Part shown: positions 42,971-52,979 of the stretch, piece by piece
How the letters are laid out: the number at the start of each line of letters is the position of its first letter
Numbering within the stretch: position 1 is the first letter of the stretch
Origin: Pseudomonas sp. BSw22131
GTDB lineage: Bacteria; Pseudomonadota; Gammaproteobacteria; Pseudomonadales; Pseudomonadaceae
NCBI RefSeq assembly: GCF_026810445.1
Contig: NZ_CP113949.1
Span: 3,720,001 to 3,784,000, forward strand
Reading direction: 5' to 3'
DNA: 64,000 nt
Position numbers and translations under genes: made by a program
The notes under the pieces: model-generated
The model's input: only the letters and a program-made list of their open reading frames with translations
Database searches by the model: none
What the model was told of the DNA's origin: nothing

Positions 42971-45114
42971 GCACGACTTCCAACAGGCAGAGCCCCGGCA
43001 ACGGCCAGACCTCGCAGGGTTTTTTCAGCAGCGATTTTTTCAAGGGCGTTCCCCCTGCCCTCGACTGGTTCTACGGCGTGCGCACCTTTGCCGCGTCCAT
43101 GCTGGCGCTGTACATCGCGCTGATGATGGAGCTGCCGCGTCCGTACTGGGCGATGGCCACGGTCTACATCGTGTCCAGCCCCTTCGTCGCGCCCACCAGC
43201 TCCAAAGCCTTGTATCGCGCGGCGGGGACGTTCCTCGGTGCAGCGGCCTCGGTCATTCTGGTGCCGATGTTCGTGCAGACGCCATTCTTGCTCGCTGTGG
43301 TGATTGCCCTGTGGACCGGCACCCTGCTTTATCTGTCCCTGCACCTGCGCACGGCCAATAGTTACGCGCTGATGCTGGCGGGCTACACCATGCCGCTGAT
43401 CTCGTTTCCGGTGGTCGACAACCCGCAAGCGGTGTTCGACATCGCAGTGTCGCGGACTGAGGAAATCTTTCTCGGCATCGTCTGCGCAGCCGTGGTCGGC
43501 AGCATGTTCTGGCCCCGTCGCCTGGCCCCGGTGCTGGTGGACTCCCTCGGCAAGTGGTTCAACGACGCCTCGGCCTACAGCGATCTCTTTTTGTCGCGCA
43601 GCGCCAACCCGGAGGCCGTGGGCACGTTGCGCACCGCGATGGTCGGCACGTTCAACAGCCTTGAGCTGATGATCGGCCAGTTGCCGCACGAAGGCGCGCA
43701 CAAGCAGCGCGTGCGCAACGCCAAGGAACTGCGCGGGCGGATGATCCACTTGTTGCCCGTCATTGATGCATTGGACGATGCGCTGTGGGCGCTGGAGCGC
43801 CGTACCCCGGAGCTGGTGGCGGATCTGGGACCTTTGCTGATCGAAACCCGCGACTGGCTCGAACGAACCTCCCATGGCGCGCCGCTCCCCTACTGGCAAG
43901 TGCTGCACCGCGAGCTTGAACGCCTGCAACCGACGTCTGCGCAGCTGGATGATCGTCGTCAGTTGCTGTTGTCGAACGCGCTGTACCGCCTGGGCGAGTT
44001 CATCGATCTGTGGCAAGACTGCCGCAGCCTGCAACACGCCATCGTCACTGACGATCACAGGTCATGGAAAGCGGTCTACCGCCATTGGCGGCTGGGCCGG
44101 CTGTCGCCGTTTCTGGACAAGGGCATGATGTTGTATTCGGTCGCGACCTCGGTGAGCGCGATCATCGTCGCCTCGGTGCTGTGGATTTTGCTTGGCTGGC
44201 AGGACGGAGCCAGCGCTGTGGCTCTTGCGGCGGTGTCGTGCAGCTTTTTTGCAGCGATGGACGACCCGGCGCCGCAGATTTACCGGTTCTTTTTCTGGAC
44301 CATGCTCTCGGTGTTGTTCGCCAGCCTTTATCTGTTTGTGGTGCTGCCCAATCTGCACGACTTTCCAATGCTGGTGCTGGCCTTTGCGCTGCCGTTCATC
44401 TGCGTGGGTACGCTGACGGTGCAGCCGCGGTTTTACCTCGGCACGCTGCTGACCATCGTCAACACCTCGTCATTCATCAGCATTCAGAGCGCCTACGACG
44501 CCGACTTCCTGAACTTCGTCAATTCCAACCTGGCCGGGCCTGCGGGTCTTGCGTTCGCATTCGTCTGGACGCTGATCGTGCGGCCGTTCGGCACCGAGAT
44601 GGCCTCCAAGCGCCTGACGCGGTTCAGTTGGCGTGACATCGTTTCCCTCGGCGAGCAAGCCAGCCTGGCCGAACATCGGCGCATGGGCGTGAAGATGCTC
44701 GACCGGCTGATGCAGCAATTGCCGCGCCTGACGCTAACCGCACAAGACACCGGCATCGCAGTGCGCGAATTGCGGGTGGCGCTGAACATGCTCGACCTGC
44801 TCGCTTATATGCCTCGCGTGCCAGCTGTACCGCGGCAGTTGCTGCGTCAGGTCACGACGGAGGTCGGCGCCTACTTCAACGCGTGCCTCACGGCGCGTGA
44901 ACGCCTGCCCGCACCAAAAGGTCTGCTGATGACCATGGACCGTGCACGCCGCGCGCTGACCTTTGACGCCTTGGGCGATGAGGCACCCCGCCTGCATTTG
45001 CTGCACGCGTTGAGCGGTCTGCGCCTGGCTTTGCTGCCCGGCGTCGAGATTGTCGATGCGCAAGCCGAGCAGGAAGAACAACCGCCCTATGGCATCGACG
45101 GAGCGCCTCTATGA
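42967..45114 (+). CDS. FUSC/AaeB-type efflux transporter
   Basis: A 715-residue inner-membrane protein of the fusaric acid resistance/AaeB family. Two blocks of about five to six helices (residues 25-180 and 385-535) are separated by a soluble domain, as usual. The first block has the signature LPRPYWAMATVYIVSSPF. It exports aromatic or hydroxylated acids with the membrane-fusion protein encoded downstream. The start is a TTG overlapping the marR stop (TTGA); the next ATG would lose the first helix. ATGA couples it to the DUF1656 gene. Substrate unknown. Confidence 0.92.
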   Translation: MSTTSNRQSPGNGQTSQGFFSSDFFKGVPPALDWFYGVRTFAASMLALYIALMMELPRPYWAMATVYIVSSPFVAPTSSKALYRAAGTFLGAAASVILVPMFVQTPFLLAVVIALWTGTLLYLSLHLRTANSYALMLAGYTMPLISFPVVDNPQAVFDIAVSRTEEIFLGIVCAAVVGSMFWPRRLAPVLVDSLGKWFNDASAYSDLFLSRSANPEAVGTLRTAMVGTFNSLELMIGQLPHEGAHKQRVRNAKELRGRMIHLLPVIDALDDALWALERRTPELVADLGPLLIETRDWLERTSHGAPLPYWQVLHRELERLQPTSAQLDDRRQLLLSNALYRLGEFIDLWQDCRSLQHAIVTDDHRSWKAVYRHWRLGRLSPFLDKGMMLYSVATSVSAIIVASVLWILLGWQDGASAVALAAVSCSFFAAMDDPAPQIYRFFFWTMLSVLFASLYLFVVLPNLHDFPMLVLAFALPFICVGTLTVQPRFYLGTLLTIVNTSSFISIQSAYDADFLNFVNSNLAGPAGLAFAFVWTLIVRPFGTEMASKRLTRFSWRDIVSLGEQASLAEHRRMGVKMLDRLMQQLPRLTLTAQDTGIAVRELRVALNMLDLLAYMPRVPAVPRQLLRQVTTEVGAYFNACLTARERLPAPKGLLMTMDRARRALTFDALGDEAPRLHLLHALSGLRLALLPGVEIVDAQAEQEEQPPYGIDGAPL

Positions 45115-45320
45115 TCGGTGATCTGGATATCAGCGGGATCTTCCTGCCCACGTTCCTGGCCCTGATGGGCATCGCTTATCTGATTTTTCTGGTGGTGCAT
45201 GCCGTGTTGTCGCGGACCCACTTCTACCGCCTGGTCTGGCACCGGGCATTGTTCAACGTCGGTCTATACGCCCTGTTGCTCGGCGCCGTGGATACGCTAA
45301 GTCGATATCTGATGAAATGA
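45111..45320 (+). CDS. DUF1656 family small membrane protein (AaeX-like)
   Basis: A 69-residue protein of the DUF1656/AaeX family: DLDISGIFLPTFLALMGIAY gives the first helix, and a second follows at about residues 40-62. These tiny proteins accompany AaeAB/FUSC pumps and probably help assembly. Both ends overlap neighbours by ATGA, so it is fully coupled in the operon. Confidence 0.92.
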   Translation: MIGDLDISGIFLPTFLALMGIAYLIFLVVHAVLSRTHFYRLVWHRALFNVGLYALLLGAVDTLSRYLMK

Positions 45321-46231
45321 AAAAACCCTTACTGACATTGGGCCGCGTGGTCCTGACTCTGCTGGTTGTCACCTTCGCTGCCATCGTTGTCTGGCGCATG
45401 GTGATGTACTACATGTACGCCCCGTGGACGCGTGACGGCCATATCCGCGCCGACGTGATCCAGATCGCGCCGGATGTGTCCGGGCTGATCGAAAAAGTCT
45501 CGGTCACCGACAACCAGGTGGTGAGCAAAGGCCAGGTGTTATTCGTGATCGATCAGGACCGTTTCCGCCTCGCCCTGCGCCAGGCGCAAGCCACTGTGGC
45601 CGAGCGCAAGGAAACCTGGCAGCAGGCGCAACGCGAGAACAAGCGTAATCGTGGTCTGGGCAATCTGGTGGCACGCGAGCAGCTCGAAGAGAGTCAGTCC
45701 AAGGAAGCCCGTGCGTTGTCGGCGCTCAATGAAGCGCAGGTGATGGTGGATGCCGCGCAGTTGAATCTTGATCGCTCGGTGATCCGCAGCCCGGTGGACG
45801 GCTACCTCAACGACCGCGCACCCCGTGATCATGAATTCGTCACCGTCGGGCGCCCGGTGTTGTCGGTGGTGGACGGCCAGTCTTTTCACATTGACGGCTA
45901 CTTTGAGGAAACCAAGCTGGACGGCATTCATATCGGCTCCAGCGTCGACATCCGGGTAATCGGCGACAACGCACGCCTTCGCGGTCATGTGGTGAGCATT
46001 GTTGCCGGTATCGAAGACCGCGACCGCAGCAGCGGCTCGAACCTGCTGCCCAACGTCAACCCAGCGTTCAGTTGGGTGCGTCTGGCGCAACGTATTCCGG
46101 TACGGATCGCCTTCGACGAGGTGCCCGCAGACTTCCGCATGATTGCCGGTCGCACTGCCACTGTGTCGATCATTGATGACGCGGACCTGCACGGCGACAA
46201 AGCGGTCGCCGCCAAAGGAGCCGTGCAATGA
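45317..46231 (+). CDS. HlyD-family membrane fusion protein (AaeA-like)
   Basis: A 304-residue periplasmic adaptor. One membrane anchor (residues 8-27), then the conserved YYMYAPWTRDGHIRADVIQI at residues 33-52, a lipoyl/barrel-sandwich half, a coiled-coil hairpin (about 85-150, TVAERKETWQQAQRENKRNR onward) and the second half with IRSPVDGYLNDRAPRDHEFV. It bridges the FUSC pump and the outer-membrane channel encoded next. Start and stop overlap both neighbours by four bases. Confidence 0.93.
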   Translation: MKKPLLTLGRVVLTLLVVTFAAIVVWRMVMYYMYAPWTRDGHIRADVIQIAPDVSGLIEKVSVTDNQVVSKGQVLFVIDQDRFRLALRQAQATVAERKETWQQAQRENKRNRGLGNLVAREQLEESQSKEARALSALNEAQVMVDAAQLNLDRSVIRSPVDGYLNDRAPRDHEFVTVGRPVLSVVDGQSFHIDGYFEETKLDGIHIGSSVDIRVIGDNARLRGHVVSIVAGIEDRDRSSGSNLLPNVNPAFSWVRLAQRIPVRIAFDEVPADFRMIAGRTATVSIIDDADLHGDKAVAAKGAVQ

Positions 46232-47667
46232 AACACAGCGCCCGCGTGTTGACGGTCGGCCTTGGCCTGTTGCTGTCGGCGTGTACGGTGGTCGGCCCCG
46301 ATTACCAATTGCCCGGGGACGCCGCCGTCAACCGTGCGGACTTGCAAGGCGAACTGGCCGGTGAGTCGTCGAATGTGGTGTCCGCACCGGTTCCTCAGGA
46401 CTGGTGGAAGCTCTATCAGGATCCGAAACTCAATGAGCTGGTGCGTCAGGCGCTGGTGTCGAGCACTGACCTGCGCGTGGCTGCGGCCAACTTGCAACGT
46501 GCGCGGTATCAGTCCCAGGAAGCGGATGCTGCGGGCGGGTTCACCAACAGCGCCAAGGCCGGTGCGCAGCGCTTGCAGGAAGCAGGTCAGGCGTTTTTGC
46601 TGCCGGAAAAAGTCCCGGTCGCCAATGTCGGTGATGTCGGCCTGACCACGTCCTATCAGTTCGATCTGTTCGGCGTGCTGCAACGAGGCATCGAAGCGGC
46701 TCAAGCCAACACCGACGCCGCGCAGGCGGCCGTTGACACAGCACGCATCACCTTGGTGGCCGATGTAGTCCGGGCTTACACGCAAGTCTGTGCCGCCAAC
46801 GAAGAGCACGGCATTGCGCTGGAGTCGGTCAATCTGCAGCAGCAGAGCCTGAGCCTGACCCAGCGCCTGCGTGACGCGGGCCGTGGCGACGAAACCCAGG
46901 TCACACGCTCGCAAACGCAATTCCGCTCCTTGCGCGCGGACTTGCCCCGTTATCAGGCAGCGCGTCAGTCAGGCTTGTATCGCTTGTCGATGCTGCTGGC
47001 CAAGCCACTGAACCAGTTGCCTCAAGGCGTGGCCGATTGCGCCGAGCTACCACACATCGCGCAGGTGATGCCGGTGGGCGACGGCGCGGCCTTGCTCAAA
47101 CGCCGCCCGGATGTGCGTCAGGCCGAGCGTAAGCTGGCGATGGCAACGGCGGGCATTGGCGTCGCCACCGGCGAGCTGTACCCGGACATCAGCATCGGTG
47201 CGACGGTCGGGACGGTGGGTATTCTGGATGAGCTGGGCGATCCATCGACCAATCGCTGGGGGTTCGGCGGGGTCATCAACTGGACCATCCCGTCCAACGG
47301 CGCCCGCGCCCGTATTCACATCGCCGAAGCCTCCAGTCAGGCAGCGTTGGCGCGTTTTGACGGCGTGGTGCTGAACGCGGTCCGCGAAGCACAGACCGGC
47401 CTGTCGCAATACACCGCGCTGCTTGAGCGCCGCGATGCATTGGCCGACACGCAGGCATCGGCCCAACAAGCGGCGCAACAGACGCACCGTTTCTTTGAGG
47501 CAGGGCGCGAATCCTTCCTCGCCGACCTGCAAGCCACACGCGTCTACACCGACGTCCGCGCACAGTTGGCAGCCGCCGACACGCAGGTGGCAATGGGACA
47601 GATCGATCTGTTTCTCGCGCTGGGTGGCGGTTGGGAAGGGAGTGATGCGGTGGCGCAACGCAAATAG
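46228..47667 (+). CDS. NodT-family outer-membrane efflux lipoprotein
   Basis: A 479-residue TolC-like channel. The lipoprotein signal ends in LLLSACTVVGPDY (lipobox LSAC, lipidated Cys at residue 19). The two OEP repeats are visible from about residues 60-260 and 285-470; FDLFGVLQRGIEAAQANTDA and LLKRRPDVRQAERKLAMATA are the diagnostic sites. It forms the outer-membrane exit of the FUSC/HlyD pump. AAGGAG precedes the ATG, which overlaps the HlyD stop. Last gene of the operon; a GCTTCAAGCTT-type repeat follows it. Confidence 0.93.
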   Translation: MKHSARVLTVGLGLLLSACTVVGPDYQLPGDAAVNRADLQGELAGESSNVVSAPVPQDWWKLYQDPKLNELVRQALVSSTDLRVAAANLQRARYQSQEADAAGGFTNSAKAGAQRLQEAGQAFLLPEKVPVANVGDVGLTTSYQFDLFGVLQRGIEAAQANTDAAQAAVDTARITLVADVVRAYTQVCAANEEHGIALESVNLQQQSLSLTQRLRDAGRGDETQVTRSQTQFRSLRADLPRYQAARQSGLYRLSMLLAKPLNQLPQGVADCAELPHIAQVMPVGDGAALLKRRPDVRQAERKLAMATAGIGVATGELYPDISIGATVGTVGILDELGDPSTNRWGFGGVINWTIPSNGARARIHIAEASSQAALARFDGVVLNAVREAQTGLSQYTALLERRDALADTQASAQQAAQQTHRFFEAGRESFLADLQATRVYTDVRAQLAAADTQVAMGQIDLFLALGGGWEGSDAVAQRK

Positions 47668-47806
47668 TGCGTGCTGCCAAGACCTTGTTGGAGCAAGGCT
47701 CCAGCTTGAAGCTTCAAGCTTGCAACTTGCCGCTGCCCCATTCAATTGAACCCCCACGCCCATCTGCTGCCAGATTCCTCATCACCCCATCGTTGCAGGA
47801 GCGACC

Positions 47807-48628
47807 ATGCGCACGCTAGAACTGGCAGATAAAACCGTCCCCGTCATCGGTCAGGGGACGTGGCACATGGGCGAAGATCCGCGTCAGCGCGAGGCGGAAG
47901 TTTGCGCCCTCAAGCTCGGTATCGACTTGGGCATGACGCTGATCGACACCGCCGAAATGTACGCCGAAGGTGGCGCCGAGGAAGTGGTCGCCCACGCCAT
48001 CGCCGGGCAGCGTGATCAGGTGATGCTGGTGAGCAAGGTTTACCCGCACAACGCCAGCCGAAAAGGCATCCCGGAGGCGTGTGAGCGCAGCCTCAAGCGT
48101 ATGAAAACCGATTACATCGATCTGTATTTGTTGCATTGGCCCGGACAGTACCCGCTGGAAGAAACCGTTGAAGCCTTCGAGCGACTGCGTGAAGCCGGCA
48201 AGATTGGCCGTTGGGGCGTCTCGAATTTCGACGTGTCCGACATGCTTGAACTCGACAACACTGCCTGCGCCACCAATCAGGTGCTGTACAACCCCGAGGC
48301 GCGCGGTGTCGAGTACGACCTGCTGCCGTGGCTGCAAACCGCCAATATGCCGCTGATGGCGTACTGCCCGATTGGTCAGGCCGGACACTTGCTGAGCAAC
48401 CCTGCGCTGCTGGAAGTCGCTGACCGCCACGACGCGACGGCTGCGCAAATCTGCCTCGCCTGGGTGTTGCGCCAGGACGGCGTGATCGCCATCCCGAAAG
48501 CCACCACCCCGGCTCACATCGCGCTGAACGCCAAGGCGGCGCAGATCGAACTGAGCATTGATGATGAGCTGCTGATCGACAAAGCCTGGCCGGCGCCACA
48601 TCGCAAGCAACGACTGTCGATGGTTTAG
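47807..48628 (+). CDS. Aldo/keto reductase
   Basis: A 273-residue AKR TIM barrel. The catalytic tetrad can be placed: Asp in LIDTAEMYAEGGAEE with Tyr of AEMYAEG, Lys in VMLVSKVYPHNAS and His in DLYLLHWPGQYP. GRWGVSNFDVSDM and IAIPKATTPAHIALNAKA form the NADPH site. It reduces an aldehyde or ketone; the substrate is unknown. AGGAG is seven bases upstream. It is monocistronic between the efflux operon and a REP pair. Confidence 0.93.
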   Translation: MRTLELADKTVPVIGQGTWHMGEDPRQREAEVCALKLGIDLGMTLIDTAEMYAEGGAEEVVAHAIAGQRDQVMLVSKVYPHNASRKGIPEACERSLKRMKTDYIDLYLLHWPGQYPLEETVEAFERLREAGKIGRWGVSNFDVSDMLELDNTACATNQVLYNPEARGVEYDLLPWLQTANMPLMAYCPIGQAGHLLSNPALLEVADRHDATAAQICLAWVLRQDGVIAIPKATTPAHIALNAKAAQIELSIDDELLIDKAWPAPHRKQRLSMV

Positions 48629-48650
48629 GCGCCTGAGCGACGGCGTGCAG

Positions 48651-48731
48651 CTGTAGACGCGAATTCATTCGCGGGGCGTCGGGATTGATTGAACCCATTA
48701 CGACGCCTCGCCAACAGGTTTGCGCCCTACA
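48651..48731. repeat. Paired palindromic repeat (A/B type)
   Basis: TGTAGACGCGAATTCATTCG (48652) faces CGCCTCGCCAACAGGTTTGC (48704-48723), the same two unit types as at 31845 and 41447, about 80 bases in total. Confidence 0.8.
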
Positions 48732-48783
48732 AAACCGCAGCGTGACGGCTGCATCGGCAGGGGTACGTTTGAAAAGCGTTGCC

Positions 48784-48811
48784 CTGACACAAACTGTCAC
48801 ATAACTGTCAA
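48784..48811 (+). promoter_or_regulatory. Pho box (three direct repeats)
   Basis: CTGACAC (48784-48790), CTGTCAC (48794-48800) and CTGTCAA (48805-48811) repeat at 10-11 base steps, the PhoB pattern; the last two alone match the consensus CTGTCAT-N4-CTGTCAY closely. It lies 69 bases before the CorA/ZntB-like gene. Confidence 0.8.
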
Positions 48812-48879
48812 ACGCGCTTGCGATGATGCGGATTTCGATCCTGTGCCACGGACTGGCACCCTGTCGCCTGCGAGCCTTC

Positions 48880-49896
48880 ATGAACCAAAGCATTGCCCAT
48901 CATCAGGACTCCGACCTGTTCGGATTGCTTTACGCGTTTCGTTTTCGTCCGGATGAGCCGGGCCGTGAAATCTCGTCTACCCTCGCGCTGCAGTGCCTGG
49001 AAAGCCCCGGCGATCCTGATGAGTTTGTCTGGCTGCACCTCAACCTCGCCCACGCCGGCTGCGAACGCTGGCTAAAGACCCATCTGGAATTGCCCGACGA
49101 GTTCTTCGAAGCCTTGCATGAGGGTTCGCGCTCGACCCGCATCGAGCACGTCGACTCGGCGCTGCTGGCGGTGGTCAACGACGTGGTCTTCGACTTTAAC
49201 CGGGTGTCTACCGACATCGCCACGCTGTGGGTCTGCGTGCGCAGCGGCGTGCTTATCACCGCGCGGCACCATCCGCTGCGCTCGGTGGACAAACTGCGGT
49301 CTTCGGTCAAGCACGGCGAACTGTTTCGCTCGCCACTGGAATTGCTGGCGCACCTGCTACGCGACCAGAGCGAAGTGCTGACGCAGTTCATGCGCAAGAC
49401 AAGCCTCAGCGTCGACAAGATCGAAGACCAGCTGCTGTCTCAAAGGCTGAGCAATAACCGCTCGGAGCTGGGCGCCATGCGACGGGTACTGGTGCGCCTG
49501 CAACGCTTGCTCGCGCTGGAACCGGGCTCGCTCATGCGCCTGCTGCACAAACCGCCGCACTGGTTACTGGAGGAAGATTTACAGGAGTTGCGCCAATCCA
49601 CAGAGGAATCGGCGCTGGTGATCAGCGACCTCATGGCCCTGGGCGAGCGGATCAAACTGCTGCAAGAAGAAATCGCTGCCAACCTTAACGAACAGAGCAG
49701 CCGCACCCTGTTCACGCTGACCGTGGTCACCGTACTGGCGCTGCCGATCAATATCGTCGCGGGCTTTTTCGGGATGAACGTGGGCGGCATTCCACTGGCC
49801 AGCGACCCCCACGGATTTTGGGTGTTAGTGGCACTGGTCGCGACATTCACGTTTATTGCCGGGCGATGGGCATTCAGGAAGCGCGGCGATTATTGA
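48880..49896 (+). CDS. CorA-family transporter (ZntB-like)
   Basis: A 338-residue CorA-superfamily protein. A large cytoplasmic domain (about 1-270) with the long helix EESALVISDLMALGERIKLLQ is followed by two C-terminal helices; the pore signature GFFGMNVGG (GMN) is at the end of the first. ZntB types carry zinc or other divalent ions. I chose ATG 48880 (MNQSIAHHQDSD...), as the 19 upstream codons look non-coding. The Pho box upstream and the PiT gene 132 bases downstream suggest uptake of a metal that travels with phosphate, which is inference. Confidence 0.9.
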   Translation: MNQSIAHHQDSDLFGLLYAFRFRPDEPGREISSTLALQCLESPGDPDEFVWLHLNLAHAGCERWLKTHLELPDEFFEALHEGSRSTRIEHVDSALLAVVNDVVFDFNRVSTDIATLWVCVRSGVLITARHHPLRSVDKLRSSVKHGELFRSPLELLAHLLRDQSEVLTQFMRKTSLSVDKIEDQLLSQRLSNNRSELGAMRRVLVRLQRLLALEPGSLMRLLHKPPHWLLEEDLQELRQSTEESALVISDLMALGERIKLLQEEIAANLNEQSSRTLFTLTVVTVLALPINIVAGFFGMNVGGIPLASDPHGFWVLVALVATFTFIAGRWAFRKRGDY

Positions 49897-50028
49897 TGGC
49901 TCGACTGAATTTTGACGCGCCCCGTATCCAGAAACCCCAACACATCCGGCTTTATTGACCCATGTCGCACTTCTGTAACATTTTGAAATGATCATGGCGG
50001 TCATTCCATCTGAACAGGATTGTGCATC

Positions 50029-51645
50029 ATGGCGACCCCTTCACTGGCTTCGGGCCTTCCATCAAGCGGCCCGGGGCTAAGCTCCCAATTCGGGCGCAAG
50101 CCTGGCGCACTGACGATGGTGATCTTCTTTGCCGTACTGGCAATGGGGCTGTTGTTCACTGCGTACAGCCTCAAGCAAGACGTCGACGACCTGGGCGTCG
50201 TGGTGCTGACCTGGACGCCCTTCCTGCTGTTGGGCGTGGCACTGCTGATTGCCTTGGGCTTCGAGTTCGTCAACGGTTTTCACGACACCGCCAACGCGGT
50301 CGCCACGGTGATCTACACCCACTCACTGCCGCCGAATTTTGCGGTGGCCTGGTCCGGACTGTTCAACTTTCTGGGCGTGCTGTTTTCCAGCGGCGCGGTG
50401 GCGTTCGGCATCATCGCGCTGCTACCTGTGGAACTGATCCTGCAAGTGGGTTCGTCAGCAGGTTTCGCGATGATTTTTGCGCTGCTGATCGCCGCCATCA
50501 TCTGGAACCTCGGCACTTGGGCGCTGGGGCTGCCGGCTTCCTCGTCGCACACACTGATCGGCTCCATCATCGGTGTGGGTGTGGCCAACGCGCTGATGCA
50601 CGGGCGTGACGGCACCAGCGGAGTGGATTGGGCGCAGGCGACCAAAGTCGGTTACTCGCTGCTGCTGTCGCCACTGGTGGGGTTTGTCTGCGCCGCGCTG
50701 CTGCTGTTGGCGATGCGCCTGTTCATCAAGAACCGCGCGCTGTACAAAGCGCCCGAAGGCAACGCGCCACCACCGCTCTGGATTCGCGGCCTGTTGATCC
50801 TGACCTGCACCGGCGTGTCATTCGCCCATGGTTCCAACGATGGCCAGAAAGGCATGGGGCTGATCATGTTGATCCTGGTCGGCACCCTGCCGATGGCCTA
50901 CGCGCTGAACCGCACCATGCCAGCCGATCAGTCGGCGCAATTTGCGGCCGTGGCTGAAGTCACCCAGCAAGCACTCAGTCGCCATTCCACACAGCCCGCC
51001 CCGGCTGACCCGCGCCTGACACTCTCTGAATACATCCGCGATAAAAAGCCGAGCCCGGACCTGGTTCCGGCATTGGCGGTCATGGCCGGCAAGATTGGCA
51101 TTCAGGTCGGCGGCTACGGTTCGCTGGCCAAAGTGCCTGCAGAAGCCATGGCTAACGTACGTAACGACATGTACCTCACCTCCGAGGCCATCCGCCTGAT
51201 GGACAAGGACAAGATCGGTAATTTCGACGCCGACACGCAAAGCAAGGTGCAGCTCTTCAAGCAGCAGATCGACAATGCCACACGCTTCATTCCGCTGTGG
51301 GTGAAAATTGCGGTGGCCATCGCGCTGGGCTTGGGGACGATGGTGGGCTGGAAGCGCATCGTGATCACCGTGGGCGAAAAAATCGGCAAGACCCACATGA
51401 CCTACGCCCAGGGCGCGTCGGCGGAGCTGGTGGCGATGTTTACCATCGGCGCAGCGGACGTCTACGGATTGCCGGTTTCTACCACGCACGTTTTGTCATC
51501 CGGAGTCGCGGGCAGCATGACGGCCAACGGTTCCGGCCTGCAAATGCGCACGCTGCGCAACCTCGCACTTGCCTGGGTGTTGACCTTGCCAGCAGCCATT
51601 GTTCTGTCGGGGAGTTTGTACTGGTTGTTCACGCAGATTTTCTGA
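50029..51645 (+). CDS. pit: PiT-family inorganic phosphate transporter
   Basis: A 538-residue membrane transporter of the PiT (PHO4) family with ten or more helices in two homologous halves. The first half has FEFVNGFHDTANAVATVIYT (residues about 75-94), the second FAHGSNDGQKGMGLIMLIL (near 265), both family signatures. A long hydrophilic loop (about 300-420) separates helices near the end. It takes up metal-phosphate with protons. AGGA precedes ATG 50029. A weak CTGTAAC word lies upstream, but the strong Pho box is before the CorA-like gene. An intrinsic terminator follows. Confidence 0.93.
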   Translation: MATPSLASGLPSSGPGLSSQFGRKPGALTMVIFFAVLAMGLLFTAYSLKQDVDDLGVVVLTWTPFLLLGVALLIALGFEFVNGFHDTANAVATVIYTHSLPPNFAVAWSGLFNFLGVLFSSGAVAFGIIALLPVELILQVGSSAGFAMIFALLIAAIIWNLGTWALGLPASSSHTLIGSIIGVGVANALMHGRDGTSGVDWAQATKVGYSLLLSPLVGFVCAALLLLAMRLFIKNRALYKAPEGNAPPPLWIRGLLILTCTGVSFAHGSNDGQKGMGLIMLILVGTLPMAYALNRTMPADQSAQFAAVAEVTQQALSRHSTQPAPADPRLTLSEYIRDKKPSPDLVPALAVMAGKIGIQVGGYGSLAKVPAEAMANVRNDMYLTSEAIRLMDKDKIGNFDADTQSKVQLFKQQIDNATRFIPLWVKIAVAIALGLGTMVGWKRIVITVGEKIGKTHMTYAQGASAELVAMFTIGAADVYGLPVSTTHVLSSGVAGSMTANGSGLQMRTLRNLALAWVLTLPAAIVLSGSLYWLFTQIF

Positions 51646-51661
51646 TTCAGGCAGTGCATTC

Positions 51662-51684
51662 AAAGGGCGCTTCGGCGCCCTTTT
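51662..51684 (+). terminator. Intrinsic terminator after the PiT gene
   Basis: AAAGGGCGC-TTCG-GCGCCCTTT followed by TTT; begins 17 bases after the stop. Confidence 0.93.
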
Positions 51685-51837
51685 TTGCGTCTGCGTACCG
51701 CCCGCTCAAGCGACACATTGCGTGACATATCTCCAAACGATCTAAAAATATGGAATTCAGTTCTTTTACGGAATAAATCCCACGCTCTATAAATAGGCCC
51801 ACATACACAGCCACCGATTCTGCTTGAAGGATGCGTC

Positions 51838-52974
51838 ATGGATGTTTTCTGGTTTCTACCGACACACGGCGATGGCCATTTTCTGGGTACTACCAAGGGC
51901 GCGCGCCCGGTCACGTTGAACTACCTGAAACAAGTGGCCCAAGCCGCCGACGACCTCGGCTATCACGGTGTACTGATCCCGACCGGTCGCTCCTGTGAAG
52001 ACTCTTGGGTCATCGCCTCGGCGCTGGTGCCGCTGACCGAACGGCTGCGTTATCTGGTGGCGATACGCCCAGGGATCATTTCTCCCACCGTTTCCGCGCG
52101 CATGGCGGCGACCCTGGACAGACTGTCCGGTGGGCGCCTGTTGATCAACGTCGTGACCGGTGGCGACCCTGACGAAAACCGTGGCGACGGCAGCTTCCTG
52201 GATCACAGCGAGCGCTACGAAGTGACCGATGAATTCCTGAAAATCTGGCGCCGCGTGCTGCAAGGGGAATCAGTGGATTTCGAGGGCAAGCATTTGCGCG
52301 TGCAGAACGCCAAGGCGCTGTACCCGCCGATCCAGAAACCCTACCCGCCGCTGTATTTTGGCGGCTCCTCGGAAGCGGCGCATGAACTGGCTGCCGAGCA
52401 AGTGGACGTTTACCTGACGTGGGGCGAACCGCCCGCCGCCGTGGCGGAGAAACTCGCCGACATCCGCGAGCGTGCTGCCCGCAACGGTCGCACCGTGAAG
52501 TTCGGGATTCGCCTGCATGTGATCGTGCGCGAGACCAGCGAAGAGGCCTGGAAAGCCGCCAGCCATCTGATCGAACACATCAGCGACGACACCATCGCTG
52601 CCGCGCAAAAGTCGTTTTCGCGTTTCGACTCCGAGGGGCAACGGCGCATGGCGGCACTGCATGACGGGCGTCGCGACAACCTGGAAATCGCGCCCAATCT
52701 ATGGGCAGGCGTCGGCCTGGTGCGCGGCGGCGCCGGCACGGCACTGGTCGGGAACCCCGAAGAAGTTGCTGCGCGGATCAAGGAATACGCTGATCTGGGC
52801 ATCGAGAGCTTCATCTTCTCGGGCTACCCGCACCTGGAAGAAGCGTATCGCTTCGCCGAGCTGGTATTCCCGCTGCTGCCCGAGCCGTACCGCAGCCTCG
52901 CCGGTCGCGGCATCACCAACCTGACCGGCCCGTTCGGCGAAATGATTGCCAACGATTTGCCTCCGCAGAAGTGA
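51838..52974 (+). CDS. FMNH2-dependent alkane/methanesulfonate monooxygenase
   Basis: A 378-residue luciferase-like TIM barrel of the SsuD/MsuD group: [18 protein letters not shown] at the start, [37 protein letters not shown] and [17 protein letters not shown]. It uses reduced FMN from a partner reductase to cleave C-S bonds of sulfonates and release sulfite. The following gene, coupled by GTGA overlap, encodes SfnR, so it resembles the msuD-sfnR end of the methanesulfonate cluster; the reductase msuE and msuC are not adjacent. AAGGAT precedes the ATG. Confidence 0.9.
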   Translation: MDVFWFLPTHGDGHFLGTTKGARPVTLNYLKQVAQAADDLGYHGVLIPTGRSCEDSWVIASALVPLTERLRYLVAIRPGIISPTVSARMAATLDRLSGGRLLINVVTGGDPDENRGDGSFLDHSERYEVTDEFLKIWRRVLQGESVDFEGKHLRVQNAKALYPPIQKPYPPLYFGGSSEAAHELAAEQVDVYLTWGEPPAAVAEKLADIRERAARNGRTVKFGIRLHVIVRETSEEAWKAASHLIEHISDDTIAAAQKSFSRFDSEGQRRMAALHDGRRDNLEIAPNLWAGVGLVRGGAGTALVGNPEEVAARIKEYADLGIESFIFSGYPHLEEAYRFAELVFPLLPEPYRSLAGRGITNLTGPFGEMIANDLPPQK

Positions 52975-52979
52975 TCCCC

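Noticed and set aside
42736..44058. 440-codon minus-strand frame
   Set aside because: Antisense to marR and the FUSC gene; low-complexity Arg/Gln/His composition.
49973..49990. Pho box directly upstream of the PiT gene
   Set aside because: Only one half (CTGTAAC) fits; the second half TGAAATG is poor. The strong box is at 48784.
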